This document shows, one piece after another, positions 1-6,966 of a stretch of 64,000 bases of DNA. The translations under genes and the position numbers were made by a program. The stretch comes from Lutibaculum baratangense AMV1 (GTDB lineage Bacteria; Pseudomonadota; Alphaproteobacteria; Rhizobiales; Tepidamorphaceae). Each line of letters opens with the position of its first letter. The stretch's first letter is position 1. The notes beneath the pieces were generated by a model. That model did not search any database and was not told the DNA's origin. It saw nothing but the letters and a program-made list of their open reading frames with translations. The DNA lies in contig NZ_AWXZ01000040.1 of NCBI RefSeq assembly GCF_000496075.1, positions 248,001 to 312,000 of the forward strand. The letters are read 5' to 3'.

Positions 1-68
1 ACGCGCTCGTCTGGGCCGTGACGGCGCTGGCACTGGGGCGTCCCGAGCCGAGGGTGCGGAGACTGTAG
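1..68 (+). CDS. Terminase large subunit, C-terminal end (partial, GTA gene 2-like)
   Basis: Only the last 21 codons are present, read in the frame beginning at base 3 and ending at TAG 66-68. The visible peptide includes ALVWAVTALALG, which fits the usual C-terminus of phage/GTA terminase large subunits (D-A-L-V-W-A near the end of the nuclease domain). Its position immediately before the portal gene is where terminase sits in HK97-type phages and in GTA clusters. The enzyme would package DNA into proheads. The call rests on the short peptide and on gene order. Confidence 0.75.
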   Translation, partial: ALVWAVTALALGRPEPRVRRL

Positions 69-94
69 CGCCTCTCGAACACCAGGAGACATCA

Positions 95-1261
95 ATGGCA
101 GGTTTCACCGACGCGGTGCGGCGGCTGTGGGGGCGTGCGCCGGAGGCGAAGGCCTCGGCCGCGGCGCGGCTCGTGGCGCTGCATTCGGCCGGGCGGCCGC
201 AATGGACGCCGCGCGACTACCGGGCGCTGGCGCGCGAGGGCTACCAGCGGAACGCCGTCGTCTACCGGGCGGTGCGGATCGTCTCGGAGGCGGCGGCGTC
301 GCTGCCCTGGCTCCTGAGCGAGGGCGGCAGCGAGATCGAGGCGCATCCGCTGCTCGACCTCTTGGCGCGGCCGAATGCGAGGCAGTCGGGCGGGGAGCTG
401 ATGGAGGCGGTCTACGGCCACCTCATGCTCGCCGGCAACGCCTACCTCGAGGCCGTGGAGGCCGGCGGCGAGGTGCGCGAGCTCCACGCGCTGAGGCCCG
501 ACCGGATGCGCGTCGTGCCGGGCGCCGACGGCTGGCCGGAGGCCTACGAATACGACGTCGGCGGGCGGAAGATCCGCTTCGAGCAAAGCGGGCGGCAGGC
601 GCCGATATTGCACCTGACGCTCTTCCACCCGACCGACGACCATTACGGGCTGTCGCCGCTCGAGGCGGCGCAGGTGGCGCTCGACGTGCACAATGCCGCG
701 TCGGCCTGGAACAAGGCGCTGCTCGACAACGCGGCGAGGCCCTCGGGCGCGCTCGTCTACACGGCCGAGAACGGGCTTCTCGCGAGGGAGCAGTACGAGC
801 GGCTGAAGGCCGAGCTCGAGGAGCAGTTCGCAGGCGCCCGCAATGCCGGCCGGCCGCTGTTGCTCGAGGGCGGGCTCGACTGGCGCGCGATGGGGCTCGC
901 GCCGAAGGACATGGACTTCATGGAGGCAAAGAACGGCGCGGCGCGCGAGATCGCGCTCGCCTTCGGCGTGCCGCCGATGCTGCTCGGGATCCCCGGCGAC
1001 AACACCTATGCGAACTACCGCGAGGCGAACCGCACGCTGTGGCGCCAGACCGTGCTGCCGATGGCGAGCCGGGTGGCGCGGGGGATCGCGCAGTGGCTGG
1101 CGCCCGGCTTCGGCACGCTCGACCTCGCGCACGACCTCGACGCGGTGCACGCGCTCGCCGAGGACCGGGAGTCGCTGTGGCGCCGGGTGAGCGCCGCCGA
1201 CTTCCTGTCGGACGACGAGAAGCGGCAGGCAGTCGGCTACGGCATTCGGGAGGGCGGGTGA
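95..1261 (+). CDS. Phage/GTA portal protein, HK97 family
   Basis: A 388-residue protein, the normal length for HK97-type portals, which form the dodecameric ring through which terminase pumps DNA. The portal-family region covers about residues 30-360, with an N-terminal YQRNAVVYRAVRIVSEAAAS stretch and a later ALAFGVPPMLLGIPGDNTYA segment that is typical of the family. The ATG is preceded by GGAG at 84-87. The stop abuts the next ATG with no gap, and the gene lies between terminase and prohead protease, as in the Rhodobacter GTA (gene 3). Confidence 0.95.
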   Translation: MAGFTDAVRRLWGRAPEAKASAAARLVALHSAGRPQWTPRDYRALAREGYQRNAVVYRAVRIVSEAAASLPWLLSEGGSEIEAHPLLDLLARPNARQSGGELMEAVYGHLMLAGNAYLEAVEAGGEVRELHALRPDRMRVVPGADGWPEAYEYDVGGRKIRFEQSGRQAPILHLTLFHPTDDHYGLSPLEAAQVALDVHNAASAWNKALLDNAARPSGALVYTAENGLLAREQYERLKAELEEQFAGARNAGRPLLLEGGLDWRAMGLAPKDMDFMEAKNGAAREIALAFGVPPMLLGIPGDNTYANYREANRTLWRQTVLPMASRVARGIAQWLAPGFGTLDLAHDLDAVHALAEDRESLWRRVSAADFLSDDEKRQAVGYGIREGG

Positions 1262-1456
1262 ATGGACGCGCTTCAGAGCGTGATCGAGCGCGGCGACCTC
1301 GCCCATCTCGCGCTCTTCCTGTGGGCGAGCGGGACGAGCGGTCTGCTCGTCTGGACGCTGAAGGAGCTCGCGGCCTGCAACCGCCGCTTCAACGACTTCG
1401 TGACCGAGATCGCGCGGCTGAATGCGATGTTCCGACGGGACGGGAGAGAGGGATGA
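1262..1456 (+). CDS. Small membrane protein of the GTA head module (gene 3.5-like)
   Basis: A 64-residue protein that starts directly after the portal stop. A hydrophobic stretch at about residues 14-32 (LALFLWASGTSGLLVW) suggests one membrane span, followed by a helical tail. Rhodobacter-type GTAs carry a small gene at the same place between portal and protease (orfg3.5), so homology is inferred from position and size. No function is known. Its stop overlaps the next small frame by ATGA. Confidence 0.65.
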   Translation: MDALQSVIERGDLAHLALFLWASGTSGLLVWTLKELAACNRRFNDFVTEIARLNAMFRRDGREG

Positions 1457-1560
1457 CGTGGCTGATCGAGGTGGTGGGCAGGGGCCGGCGCGACCATCGC
1501 GCCGTGTTCCGAGAGTTTGCCGAGCACGTGGCGGAGTTCGTGGCGCGGAGGCGGGGATGA
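1453..1560 (+). CDS. Possible 35-residue micro-gene between gene 3.5 and protease
   Basis: The frame MTWLIEVVGRG... has 35 residues and ends in VARRRG. It is joined on both sides by ATGA overlaps: its ATG lies in the stop of the upstream gene, and its stop TGA overlaps the ATG of the protease at 1557. A GAGAGGG run at 1445-1451 could serve as ribosome binding site. The peptide is basic and amphipathic, with no family recognised. Without it the protease would start about 100 bases after the previous stop, which would be unusual in this tightly coupled operon, so translation is plausible but unproven. Confidence 0.4.
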   Translation: MTWLIEVVGRGRRDHRAVFREFAEHVAEFVARRRG

Positions 1561-2132
1561 GCGGCGAGGGCGTCGAACGCGCGGCGGCGGATGCCCTGGC
1601 GCGCGAGACGAAGCGGGCGCCGGTCGCGCTCGAGGAGGTGACGGAGGACGGCACGTTCGAGGGCTATGCGAGCCTGTTCGGCAAGGCCGACCTGTCGGGC
1701 GACGTGATCGAGCCCGGCGCCTTCGCGGCGAGCCTGAGGAAGCGGGGGCCTTCGCGCATCAGGATGCTGTGGCAGCACGAGCCTTCCGAGCCGATCGGCG
1801 TGTGGATTTCGATCGCGGAGGACCGCCGCGGCCTGAAGGTCGCGGGGCGGCTGACGCCGGAGGTCATGCGCGCCCGCGAGGTCCTGGCGCTGATGCGCGA
1901 GGGCGGCCTCGACGGGCTGTCGATCGGCTTCCGCACGATCCGCGCCAGGCGCGACCGGCGGACGGGCCTGAGGCATCTCCTCGAGGTCGACCTCTGGGAG
2001 ATCTCGGTGGTGACCTTCCCGATGCTCGACGAGGCGCGGGTGGGCCAGGTGAAGCGCTCGCCCTGGGCCCGCGGCCCCGGCGACGAGGCGGCGATCAGAC
2101 GTGCCGCGGCGGCGCTGCGGCGGGCGATGTGA
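1557..2132 (+). CDS. Prohead protease, HK97 family (GTA gene 4-like)
   Basis: A 191-residue protein when started at ATG 1557, which overlaps the upstream stop. The frame stays open to 1422 but the upstream part lacks family similarity. Peptidase U35 features are visible: GYASLFGKADLSGDVIEPGA near residues 36-55, the catalytic His region MLWQHEPSEPIGVW, and the Ser nucleophile region LDGLSIGF. The enzyme trims the N-terminal delta domain of the capsid protein during head maturation. It sits directly before the capsid gene, as in HK97 and GTAs. Confidence 0.93.
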   Translation: MSGEGVERAAADALARETKRAPVALEEVTEDGTFEGYASLFGKADLSGDVIEPGAFAASLRKRGPSRIRMLWQHEPSEPIGVWISIAEDRRGLKVAGRLTPEVMRAREVLALMREGGLDGLSIGFRTIRARRDRRTGLRHLLEVDLWEISVVTFPMLDEARVGQVKRSPWARGPGDEAAIRRAAAALRRAM

Positions 2133-2167
2133 CGGACGTTTTCCTTCATGACGAGAGGATCTTGAGG

Positions 2168-3433
2168 ATGGGCATGACGAACGGGCTCGCGCCGGAGATC
2201 AAGGCGGCGGGCGGGGCCGGCAGGGGCGAGATCGGCGAGGCGTTCGACGATTTCCTGAGGGCCTTCGAGGCCTTCAAGGAGACGAACGACGAGCGGCTCG
2301 GCCAGATCGAGACGCGCATGTCGGCCGACGTGGTGACGGTCGAGAAGATGGAGCGCATCAACCGGGCGCTCGACGAGCACCAGAGGGTGGTCGACGGGCT
2401 GGTGCTGAAGGCGAAGCGGCCGGCGCTTCAGGGCGAGGGGCGCGACGTCTCGCAGGCGAGCCTGCAGCACAAGGCGGCCTTCGAGGCCTATGTCAGGCGC
2501 GGCGCCGACGGCGAGCTCGCGCGGCTCGAGGCGAAGGCGATGTCGGTCGCCTCGAACCCGGACGGCGGCTATCTCGTGCCGGAGGAGACGGAGGCCGAGA
2601 TCGGCCGGCTCCTGTCGCAGGCCTCGCCGATCCGGGCCATCGCCGACGTGAGGCAGATGAGCGCCTCGACCTACAGGAAGCCGTTCTCGACGACGGGCTT
2701 CCAGTCGGGCTGGGTCGGCGAGACGGCGAGCCGGCCGCAGACGACGACGCCGACGCTCGACGAACTGAGCTTCCCGGCGATGGAGCTCTACGCCATGCCG
2801 GCGGCGACGCAGACGCTGCTCGACGACAGTGCCGTCGACCTCGACCGCTGGATCGCCGAGGAGGTGCAGACGGCCTTCGCGGAACAGGAAGGCACGGCTT
2901 TCGTGACCGGCGACGGCGCGAACAAGCCGACCGGCTTCCTCTCCTACGACACGGCGGCGGAAGGCTCCTGGGCCTGGGGGAAGATCGGCCATGTCGCCAC
3001 CGGGGCGGCGGGCGCCTTCCCGGCGTCGAACCCCTCGGACAGGCTGATCGACCTGATCTACGCGCTGAAGTCGGGCTACCGGCAGAACGCGCATTTCGTG
3101 ATGAACCGGAAGACGCAAGGGGCGATCCGCAAGTTCAAGGACGGCGACGGCAACTATATCTGGCAGCCGGCGGCGACGGCGGGCGGCACGGCGAGTCTGA
3201 TGGGCTTTCCCGTAACGGAAGCCGAGGACATGCCGGATATCGGCGCGGACGAGACGGCGATCGCCTTCGGCGATTTCCGCCGGGGCTACCTGATCGTCGA
3301 CCGGCTGGGCGTCAGGATCCTGCGCGATCCGTATTCGGCGAAGCCCTACGTGCTGTTCTACGCGACGAAGCGCGTGGCCGGCGGCGTGCAGGACTTCGAC
3401 GCGATCAAGCTGATGAAGTTCGCGGCAAGCTGA
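2168..3433 (+). CDS. Major capsid protein, HK97 fold (GTA gene 5-like)
   Basis: The start at ATG 2168 gives 421 residues and has GAGAGGA at 2153-2159 as ribosome binding site; a second ATG follows at 2174. The frame is open far upstream but only as a shadow of the protease gene. Residues 1 to about 115 are a charged, helical delta/scaffold domain. The mature shell domain then starts near DGGYLVPEE, a hallmark of Caudovirales capsids, and ends with VGGVQDFDAIKLMKF-type strands. Cleavage by the upstream protease would fall just before DGGYLVPEE. Confidence 0.95.
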   Translation: MGMTNGLAPEIKAAGGAGRGEIGEAFDDFLRAFEAFKETNDERLGQIETRMSADVVTVEKMERINRALDEHQRVVDGLVLKAKRPALQGEGRDVSQASLQHKAAFEAYVRRGADGELARLEAKAMSVASNPDGGYLVPEETEAEIGRLLSQASPIRAIADVRQMSASTYRKPFSTTGFQSGWVGETASRPQTTTPTLDELSFPAMELYAMPAATQTLLDDSAVDLDRWIAEEVQTAFAEQEGTAFVTGDGANKPTGFLSYDTAAEGSWAWGKIGHVATGAAGAFPASNPSDRLIDLIYALKSGYRQNAHFVMNRKTQGAIRKFKDGDGNYIWQPAATAGGTASLMGFPVTEAEDMPDIGADETAIAFGDFRRGYLIVDRLGVRILRDPYSAKPYVLFYATKRVAGGVQDFDAIKLMKFAAS

Positions 3434-3459
3434 GGCCGACAGCGAAGATGCGAAAAGCG

Positions 3460-3487
3460 GGCCGCGGGTGGTAGACTGCCCGCGGCC
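3460..3487 (+). terminator. Perfect 9-bp stem-loop after the capsid gene
   Basis: GGCCGCGGG (3460-3468) pairs with CCCGCGGCC (3479-3487) around a 10-base loop. No U-run follows, so it is not a classical intrinsic terminator. It could protect the 3' end of capsid mRNA or cause pausing. It lies 27 bases after the capsid stop. Confidence 0.45.
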
Positions 3488-3541
3488 TGTGCGGGGCGAT
3501 CCAGGGCGAAACGAAGAGCACTCTCGAACAGTCCATCTGCG

Positions 3542-3570
3542 TTGACATCTGTTAACAGAAATACCATCTT
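3542..3570 (+). promoter_or_regulatory. Candidate promoter with perfect 12-bp palindrome before the toxin-antitoxin-like pair
   Basis: TTGACA at 3542-3547 is a perfect sigma-70 -35 box. The palindrome TCTGTTAACAGA (3548-3559) follows immediately. A weak -10 (CATCTT, 3565-3570) lies at 17-bp spacing. The segment is clearly more AT-rich than the surrounding phage genes. The palindrome is placed where an autorepressor would act, which suits the HTH protein encoded by the second gene of the pair. Confidence 0.5.
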
Positions 3571-3581
3571 CAGGGCATGCG

Positions 3582-3827
3582 ATGAATAGACCGCGCCATC
3601 CGGACAAGGATGTCGAGGAGGCCGTCAGGTACGCCGAATCGCGTGGATGGACGTGGCGCAAGATGGGCCATTGGGGCCGACTGTTCTGCGCGCATGCCGA
3701 ACGCGACGGGTGCCAGATCGGGGTGAACGGCACGCCTCGTAACGGCGGCGCCCACGCCAGGCAGATTCGTCGAGCCGTCGATCGATGCCCCCACGACGAG
3801 AACGGGTCGGAAGATGAGAACGTATGA
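3582..3827 (+). CDS. HicA-like small protein, putative toxin partner
   Basis: An 81-residue basic protein. The central part has a layout reminiscent of HicA-type mRNA interferases: AESRGWTWRKMGHWG carries a Gly-His after a basic strand, then strands and TPRNGGAHARQIRRAVDRC as a final helix. The resemblance is in pattern and size only, and the family call is inference. The gene overlaps the next one by 14 bases, as toxin-antitoxin genes commonly do. It sits between capsid and head-tail connector genes, where the Rhodobacter GTA has nothing, and base composition looks less GC-rich than its neighbours, suggesting later acquisition. Confidence 0.5.
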   Translation: MNRPRHPDKDVEEAVRYAESRGWTWRKMGHWGRLFCAHAERDGCQIGVNGTPRNGGAHARQIRRAVDRCPHDENGSEDENV

Positions 3828-4347
3828 GTTTTCCATCATCGCGTCGGGTCTGGATCCGAGCGACGAGCAGTTCGAAGCCCGCTTCTACGATGCTGGTTGC
3901 GACGATGCTCTCGTCTCGTTCCAGAGGGGGCGCATCATCGTCGACTTCGCCCGCGAGGCTTCCTCGATCGAGGAAGCGATCTCCTCGGCCATCGAAAATG
4001 TCCTTGCGGCCGGCGCGACGGTCGAGCGCGTGGAGCCCGACCCTCTGGTCAGCCTGACGGAGATCGCCTCGCGCACCGGGCTGACGAGAGCCGCAGTGAC
4101 GCAGTATGCCAAGGGGCAGCGCGCCAGCGGTTTCCCGGGCCCGGTGGCTCGCGTGACCTCGGGGAGCCCGCTCTGGGACTGGGTTACCGTGTCCAGGTGG
4201 CTCTATTCGCAGAAGAAGTTGAGCCGAGACGAGGTGATCGAGGCCCAAGTGGTCAAGGCCGTCAATGACGCTCTCGGCACTGGCGGCCTCGCGGACTTGA
4301 GAAAGAGCCTGAAAGTGCGTGCCCGCGAATGTGAGGCGGCCCTCTAG
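3814..4347 (+). CDS. Helix-turn-helix DNA-binding protein, putative antitoxin/autoregulator
   Basis: A 177-residue protein. Residues 1 to about 65 (YEFSIIASGLDPSDEQFEAR...) look like a small alpha/beta domain. Residues about 68-125 contain an excisionase/MerR-like HTH (SLTEIASRTGLTRAAVTQYA), followed by a wing with W-D-W-V. I recall proteins of this architecture next to HicA-like small proteins, usually annotated only as DNA-binding. The start overlaps the upstream gene by 14 bases. Binding to the palindrome at 3548-3559 is a natural hypothesis. The pair could be a moron/addiction module or a regulator inside the GTA cluster. Confidence 0.55.
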   Translation: MRTYEFSIIASGLDPSDEQFEARFYDAGCDDALVSFQRGRIIVDFAREASSIEEAISSAIENVLAAGATVERVEPDPLVSLTEIASRTGLTRAAVTQYAKGQRASGFPGPVARVTSGSPLWDWVTVSRWLYSQKKLSRDEVIEAQVVKAVNDALGTGGLADLRKSLKVRARECEAAL

Positions 4348-4577
4348 CGGCCAAGCTTGGACGCCAGTCTCCATGACGATTCCGGGCTCCGCCTCCAGCG
4401 GGGTTCTTCGTTGGGCCCACGTTTCCGAGGCGAAACACCGAGCGCGTGGTGAAACTGGGCTGCGCGCTCGCCGAGCGCGGTCGAGCCGCGTCGGGGTCGA
4501 CGAAGACCACGTAGGATCCGGCGCGGCACAGGCCGCGTAGGACATCACGGTTCTCCTGAAACCTCCCTGCCTGCACT
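4348..4577. other. Non-coding spacer downstream of the HTH gene
   Basis: About 230 bases with no convincing gene on either strand. Short open frames exist but none has a ribosome binding site or recognisable family. A perfect 7-bp hairpin, CGCGCTC-GCC-GAGCGCG (4463-4479), is present without a U-run. The spacer may be leftover DNA from the event that placed the two-gene cassette between capsid and connector genes. Confidence 0.4.
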
Positions 4578-4611
4578 GGCCCCGTCGATCCTCGGCGGGG
4601 CCTTTTCGTTT
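4578..4611 (+). terminator. Intrinsic terminator directly before the head-tail connector gene
   Basis: GGCCCCG (4578-4584) pairs with CGGGGCC (4596-4602), followed by TTTTCGTTT. This is a textbook hairpin plus U-run. It ends only 15 bases before the ATG of the connector gene. It would end transcripts of the cassette at 3582-4347, and also any transcript coming from the capsid gene unless there is read-through or antitermination. Confidence 0.7.
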
Positions 4612-4625
4612 TCCGGAGCCATCTC

Positions 4626-5192
4626 ATGACGCTCTTTCTCGTGAACCCGCCTGCGGCGGAGCCGGTCTCGCTCGCCGAGGCGAAGGCGTTTCTCAAGGTC
4701 GAGACGGACGACGAGGACGTGCTGATCGGCACGCTGATCGCGGCGGCGCGGCTTCACGTCGAGGCGGCGACCAGGCGGGTGCTCATGAGCCAGGGGTGGC
4801 GCCTGGTGCTCGACGGCTGGCCGCCGCGGCGCAGGATCGAGATCCCGCTCTCGCCCGTCCGCAGCGTCGACCAGATCATGGTCTACGACGACGCGGGCGA
4901 CCCGACGGTGCTGCCGGAGACGGAGTGGCTGGCGGACGCGGTGTCGTTTCCGGCGCGGATCTATGTGCGCGAGGCGATGGAGCCGACTGCGGCCTTCAAC
5001 GGCATCGAGATCGACCTGACGGCCGGCTACGGCCCCGATCCGGCCGACGTGCCGGAGGGCCTGCGGCTGGCGATCCTGCAGCTCGTGGCGCAGTGGCACG
5101 AGACCCGCGAGCCGGTGGCGTTCGGGGCGGTCAGCGAGGTGCCGGAGGCGGTGCGGGCGCTGACGGCGCCCTACCGGGCGCTGGCGCTGTGA
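4626..5192 (+). CDS. Head-tail connector protein (GTA gene 6-like)
   Basis: A 188-residue member of the phage gp6-like/DUF3199 connector group. It opens with EPVSLAEAKAFLKVETDDED, the characteristic N-terminal helix of these proteins (a hallmark L-A-E-A-K-x-x-L-x-V with acidic residues), followed by LIAAARLHVEAATRR. It forms the ring joining portal and tail. A CGGAG motif at 4614-4618 serves as ribosome binding site. The stop overlaps the following GTG start. Confidence 0.9.
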   Translation: MTLFLVNPPAAEPVSLAEAKAFLKVETDDEDVLIGTLIAAARLHVEAATRRVLMSQGWRLVLDGWPPRRRIEIPLSPVRSVDQIMVYDDAGDPTVLPETEWLADAVSFPARIYVREAMEPTAAFNGIEIDLTAGYGPDPADVPEGLRLAILQLVAQWHETREPVAFGAVSEVPEAVRALTAPYRALAL

Positions 5193-5512
5193 GCGGCATC
5201 GGACGCTTGAGGCACCGGGTGCGGCTGGAGGCGCCGGTCACGGCGGATGACGGCTCGGGCGGGACGACGGCGAGCTGGAACCTCGTGACGACGCTGTGGG
5301 CGCGGGTCGAGCCGCTGTCGGCGGTCGAGCGGCTGACGGCGGAGCGATTGGAAGCCGCCGTGACGCACCGCGTGACGATCCGGCACCGGGCGGGCGTGAC
5401 GCACCGGATGCGCTTCGTGCTCGGCACGCGGGTGCTGGAGATCCGGGGCATCCGCGATCTCGAGGAGCGGCACCGGTATCTCGAACTCACCTGCGAGGAG
5501 GTTTCGCCATGA
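5189..5512 (+). CDS. Head-tail adaptor / head closure protein (GTA gene 7-like)
   Basis: A 107-residue protein with the GTG start at 5189 overlapping the previous stop. The SPP1 gp16-type head-tail joining pattern is visible: RLRHRVRLEAPVTADDGSGG at the N-terminus, then WARVEPLSAVE and VTIRHRAGVTHRMRF. The size is typical for the family (about 105-115 residues). It would seal the connector and provide the tail docking surface. It is translationally coupled on both sides. Confidence 0.9.
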   Translation: MSGIGRLRHRVRLEAPVTADDGSGGTTASWNLVTTLWARVEPLSAVERLTAERLEAAVTHRVTIRHRAGVTHRMRFVLGTRVLEIRGIRDLEERHRYLELTCEEVSP

Positions 5513-5910
5513 GTGCGGCGCTTGCGCTTCAGACGGCGGTGATCGCGACGCTCCGTGCGGATGCCGTGCTCGCGGGGCTCGTGGGCGACGCGGTGCATGA
5601 CGGGGCGCCGCAGAACGCGGGCCTTCCCCATGTCGCGCTCGGCGACTTCACGACGCTGCCCTGGGACACGGCGAGCGAGGACGGGGAGGAGCACCGCGCG
5701 ACGCTTCTCTCCTGGTCGCGCAAAGGCGGGCGGCGCGAGATCCACGAGATCAATGCCGCGCTGATCGCCGCGCTCCACGGGGCGGATCTCGCCGTGGCGG
5801 GGCACGCGCTCGTCGACCTCAGGGTGACCGGGGCCGACGCGCGCCGCGAGGCCGACGGGAAGACCTGGCGCGGCCGGGTGCGGCTCGTGGCGTTCACGGA
5901 GCCCGCCTGA
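5509..5910 (+). CDS. DUF3168 tail completion protein (GTA gene 8-like)
   Basis: A 133-residue protein starting at ATG 5509 in an ATGA overlap. DUF3168 features are visible: ALQTAVIATLRADAVLAGLV at the N-terminus, then DGAPQNAGLPHVALGDF and a C-terminal TWRGRVRLVAFTEPA. The family corresponds to tail terminator/completion proteins of siphophages and to gene 8 of the Rhodobacter GTA. It is followed by a repeat-bearing spacer before the major tail protein. Confidence 0.88.
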   Translation: MSAALALQTAVIATLRADAVLAGLVGDAVHDGAPQNAGLPHVALGDFTTLPWDTASEDGEEHRATLLSWSRKGGRREIHEINAALIAALHGADLAVAGHALVDLRVTGADARREADGKTWRGRVRLVAFTEPA

Positions 5911-5950
5911 GCGGGGCCGGAACCCGGCGATCAGGGGCCTATCCCCGTGT

Positions 5951-5990
5951 GGCCCCTGGGCCCCGGGTCAAGCCCGGGGCACGCCGAGGG
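5951..5990. repeat. GC-rich palindromic repeat, copy 1
   Basis: CCCCGGG (5961-5967), TCAAG, CCCGGGG (5973-5979) form a perfect inverted repeat. The flanks GGCCCCTGGG and CACGCCGAGGG recur at copy 3 (13,521 region). The unit lies in the spacer between the DUF3168 and major tail genes. It is of the small intergenic palindrome (REP-like) class common in alphaproteobacterial chromosomes. Confidence 0.65.
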
Positions 5991-6033
5991 GGCGGCGGAC
6001 AGGCACATCCAACCAACCCATGAGGACATCGAC

Positions 6034-6447
6034 ATGACGGCTCAACGGGGGCGGGACCTTCTGTTGAAGGTCGACGCGGACGGGGACGGCGGCTTCGTGA
6101 CGGTCGCGGGCTTGAGGACGCGGACGCTCGTCTTCAACGCCCAGACGATCGACATCACCGACATCGCCTCGGCGGGGCAGTGGCGGGAGCTTCTCGACGG
6201 CGGCGGCATCAGGCGCTGCGCCATCTCGGGCGCCGGCATCTTCAAGGACCAGGCGTCGGACGCCGCGATCCGCCAGTGCTTCTTCGACGGCACGATCCGC
6301 GACTGGCAGGTGACGATCCCCGATTTCGGGCGGATCGAGGGGCCTTTCCAGATCGCGAGCCTCGAGTTCGGCGCGCGCCACGACGCTGAGCTGACCTTCG
6401 ACATCGCGCTCGAATCGGCCGGCGCGATGGGCTTCACCGCGATCTGA
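6034..6447 (+). CDS. Major tail tube protein, TP901-1 family (GTA gene 9-like)
   Basis: A 137-residue protein. The ATG at 6034 has TGAGGA (6021-6026) as ribosome binding site. It opens with TAQRGRDLLLKVDADGDGGF, typical of the TP901-1/GTA tail tube family, and contains VFNAQTIDITDIASAGQWRE and the conserved FDGTIRDWQVTIPDFG segment. It polymerises to form the tail tube. Its position after DUF3168 and before the small tail chaperone-like genes matches the GTA order. Confidence 0.93.
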   Translation: MTAQRGRDLLLKVDADGDGGFVTVAGLRTRTLVFNAQTIDITDIASAGQWRELLDGGGIRRCAISGAGIFKDQASDAAIRQCFFDGTIRDWQVTIPDFGRIEGPFQIASLEFGARHDAELTFDIALESAGAMGFTAI

Positions 6448-6457
6448 GGAGGACGAG

Positions 6458-6775
6458 ATGGCGAACCGGCTGCGGGGCGAGGTCGAGGCGGTGCTCGACG
6501 GGGAGAGGCGGACGCTGTGCCTGACGCTCGGCGCGCTGGCGGAGCTCGAGACGGCGCTGAAGGCGGACGATCTCGGCGCCCTGGCGCGGCGCTTCGGCGA
6601 GGGGCGGCTGAAGGCGCGCGAGGCGATCGCCGTGATCGGCGCGGGCTTGCGCGGCGCAGGCCAGGCAGTCGGCGACGACGAGGTGGCGGCGATGCGGATC
6701 GACGGCGGGGCGGCGGGCTTCGTGCGCCTCGTCGGGCAACTGCTCGAGGCGACCTTCGAGGGCGGCGAGGCATGA
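6458..6775 (+). CDS. GTA gene 10-like tail assembly protein
   Basis: A 105-residue protein of the gene transfer agent family (GTA_gp10): MANRLRGEVEAVLDGERRT, then LCLTLGALAELETAL and REAIAVIGAGLRGAG. In siphophages the genes between tail tube and tape measure are tail assembly chaperones, and this one and the next probably play that part. GAGGA at 6448-6452 lies just before the start. Its stop overlaps the next ATG. Confidence 0.85.
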   Translation: MANRLRGEVEAVLDGERRTLCLTLGALAELETALKADDLGALARRFGEGRLKAREAIAVIGAGLRGAGQAVGDDEVAAMRIDGGAAGFVRLVGQLLEATFEGGEA

Positions 6776-6966
6776 GGGGCGACGTCGAGCGGCTCGCCGG
6801 CCTCGCCGTGGCGGCGCTGCGGCTGCCGGCGCGCGAGGTGTGGGCGATGACGCCGCGCGAGGTGGCGATGGCGCTTCGAGCGCTGCGGCCGCAGGAGGCG
6901 GGGCCGCCGGGCCGGAGCGAGCTTCAGGCGCTGATGGCGCGGTTTCCCGATGGAGGCGAGGCATGA
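6772..6966 (+). CDS. Small tail assembly chaperone (rcc01693/DUF2376-like)
   Basis: A 64-residue protein starting at ATG 6772 in an ATGA overlap; a longer reading is only the shadow of gene 10. It contains LPAREVWAMTPREVAMALRA, the signature of the small protein found between gene 10 and the tape measure in GTAs and related phages, followed by a short helical end. It is probably the second tail assembly chaperone. The stop overlaps the tape measure ATG. Confidence 0.8.
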   Translation: MRGDVERLAGLAVAALRLPAREVWAMTPREVAMALRALRPQEAGPPGRSELQALMARFPDGGEA

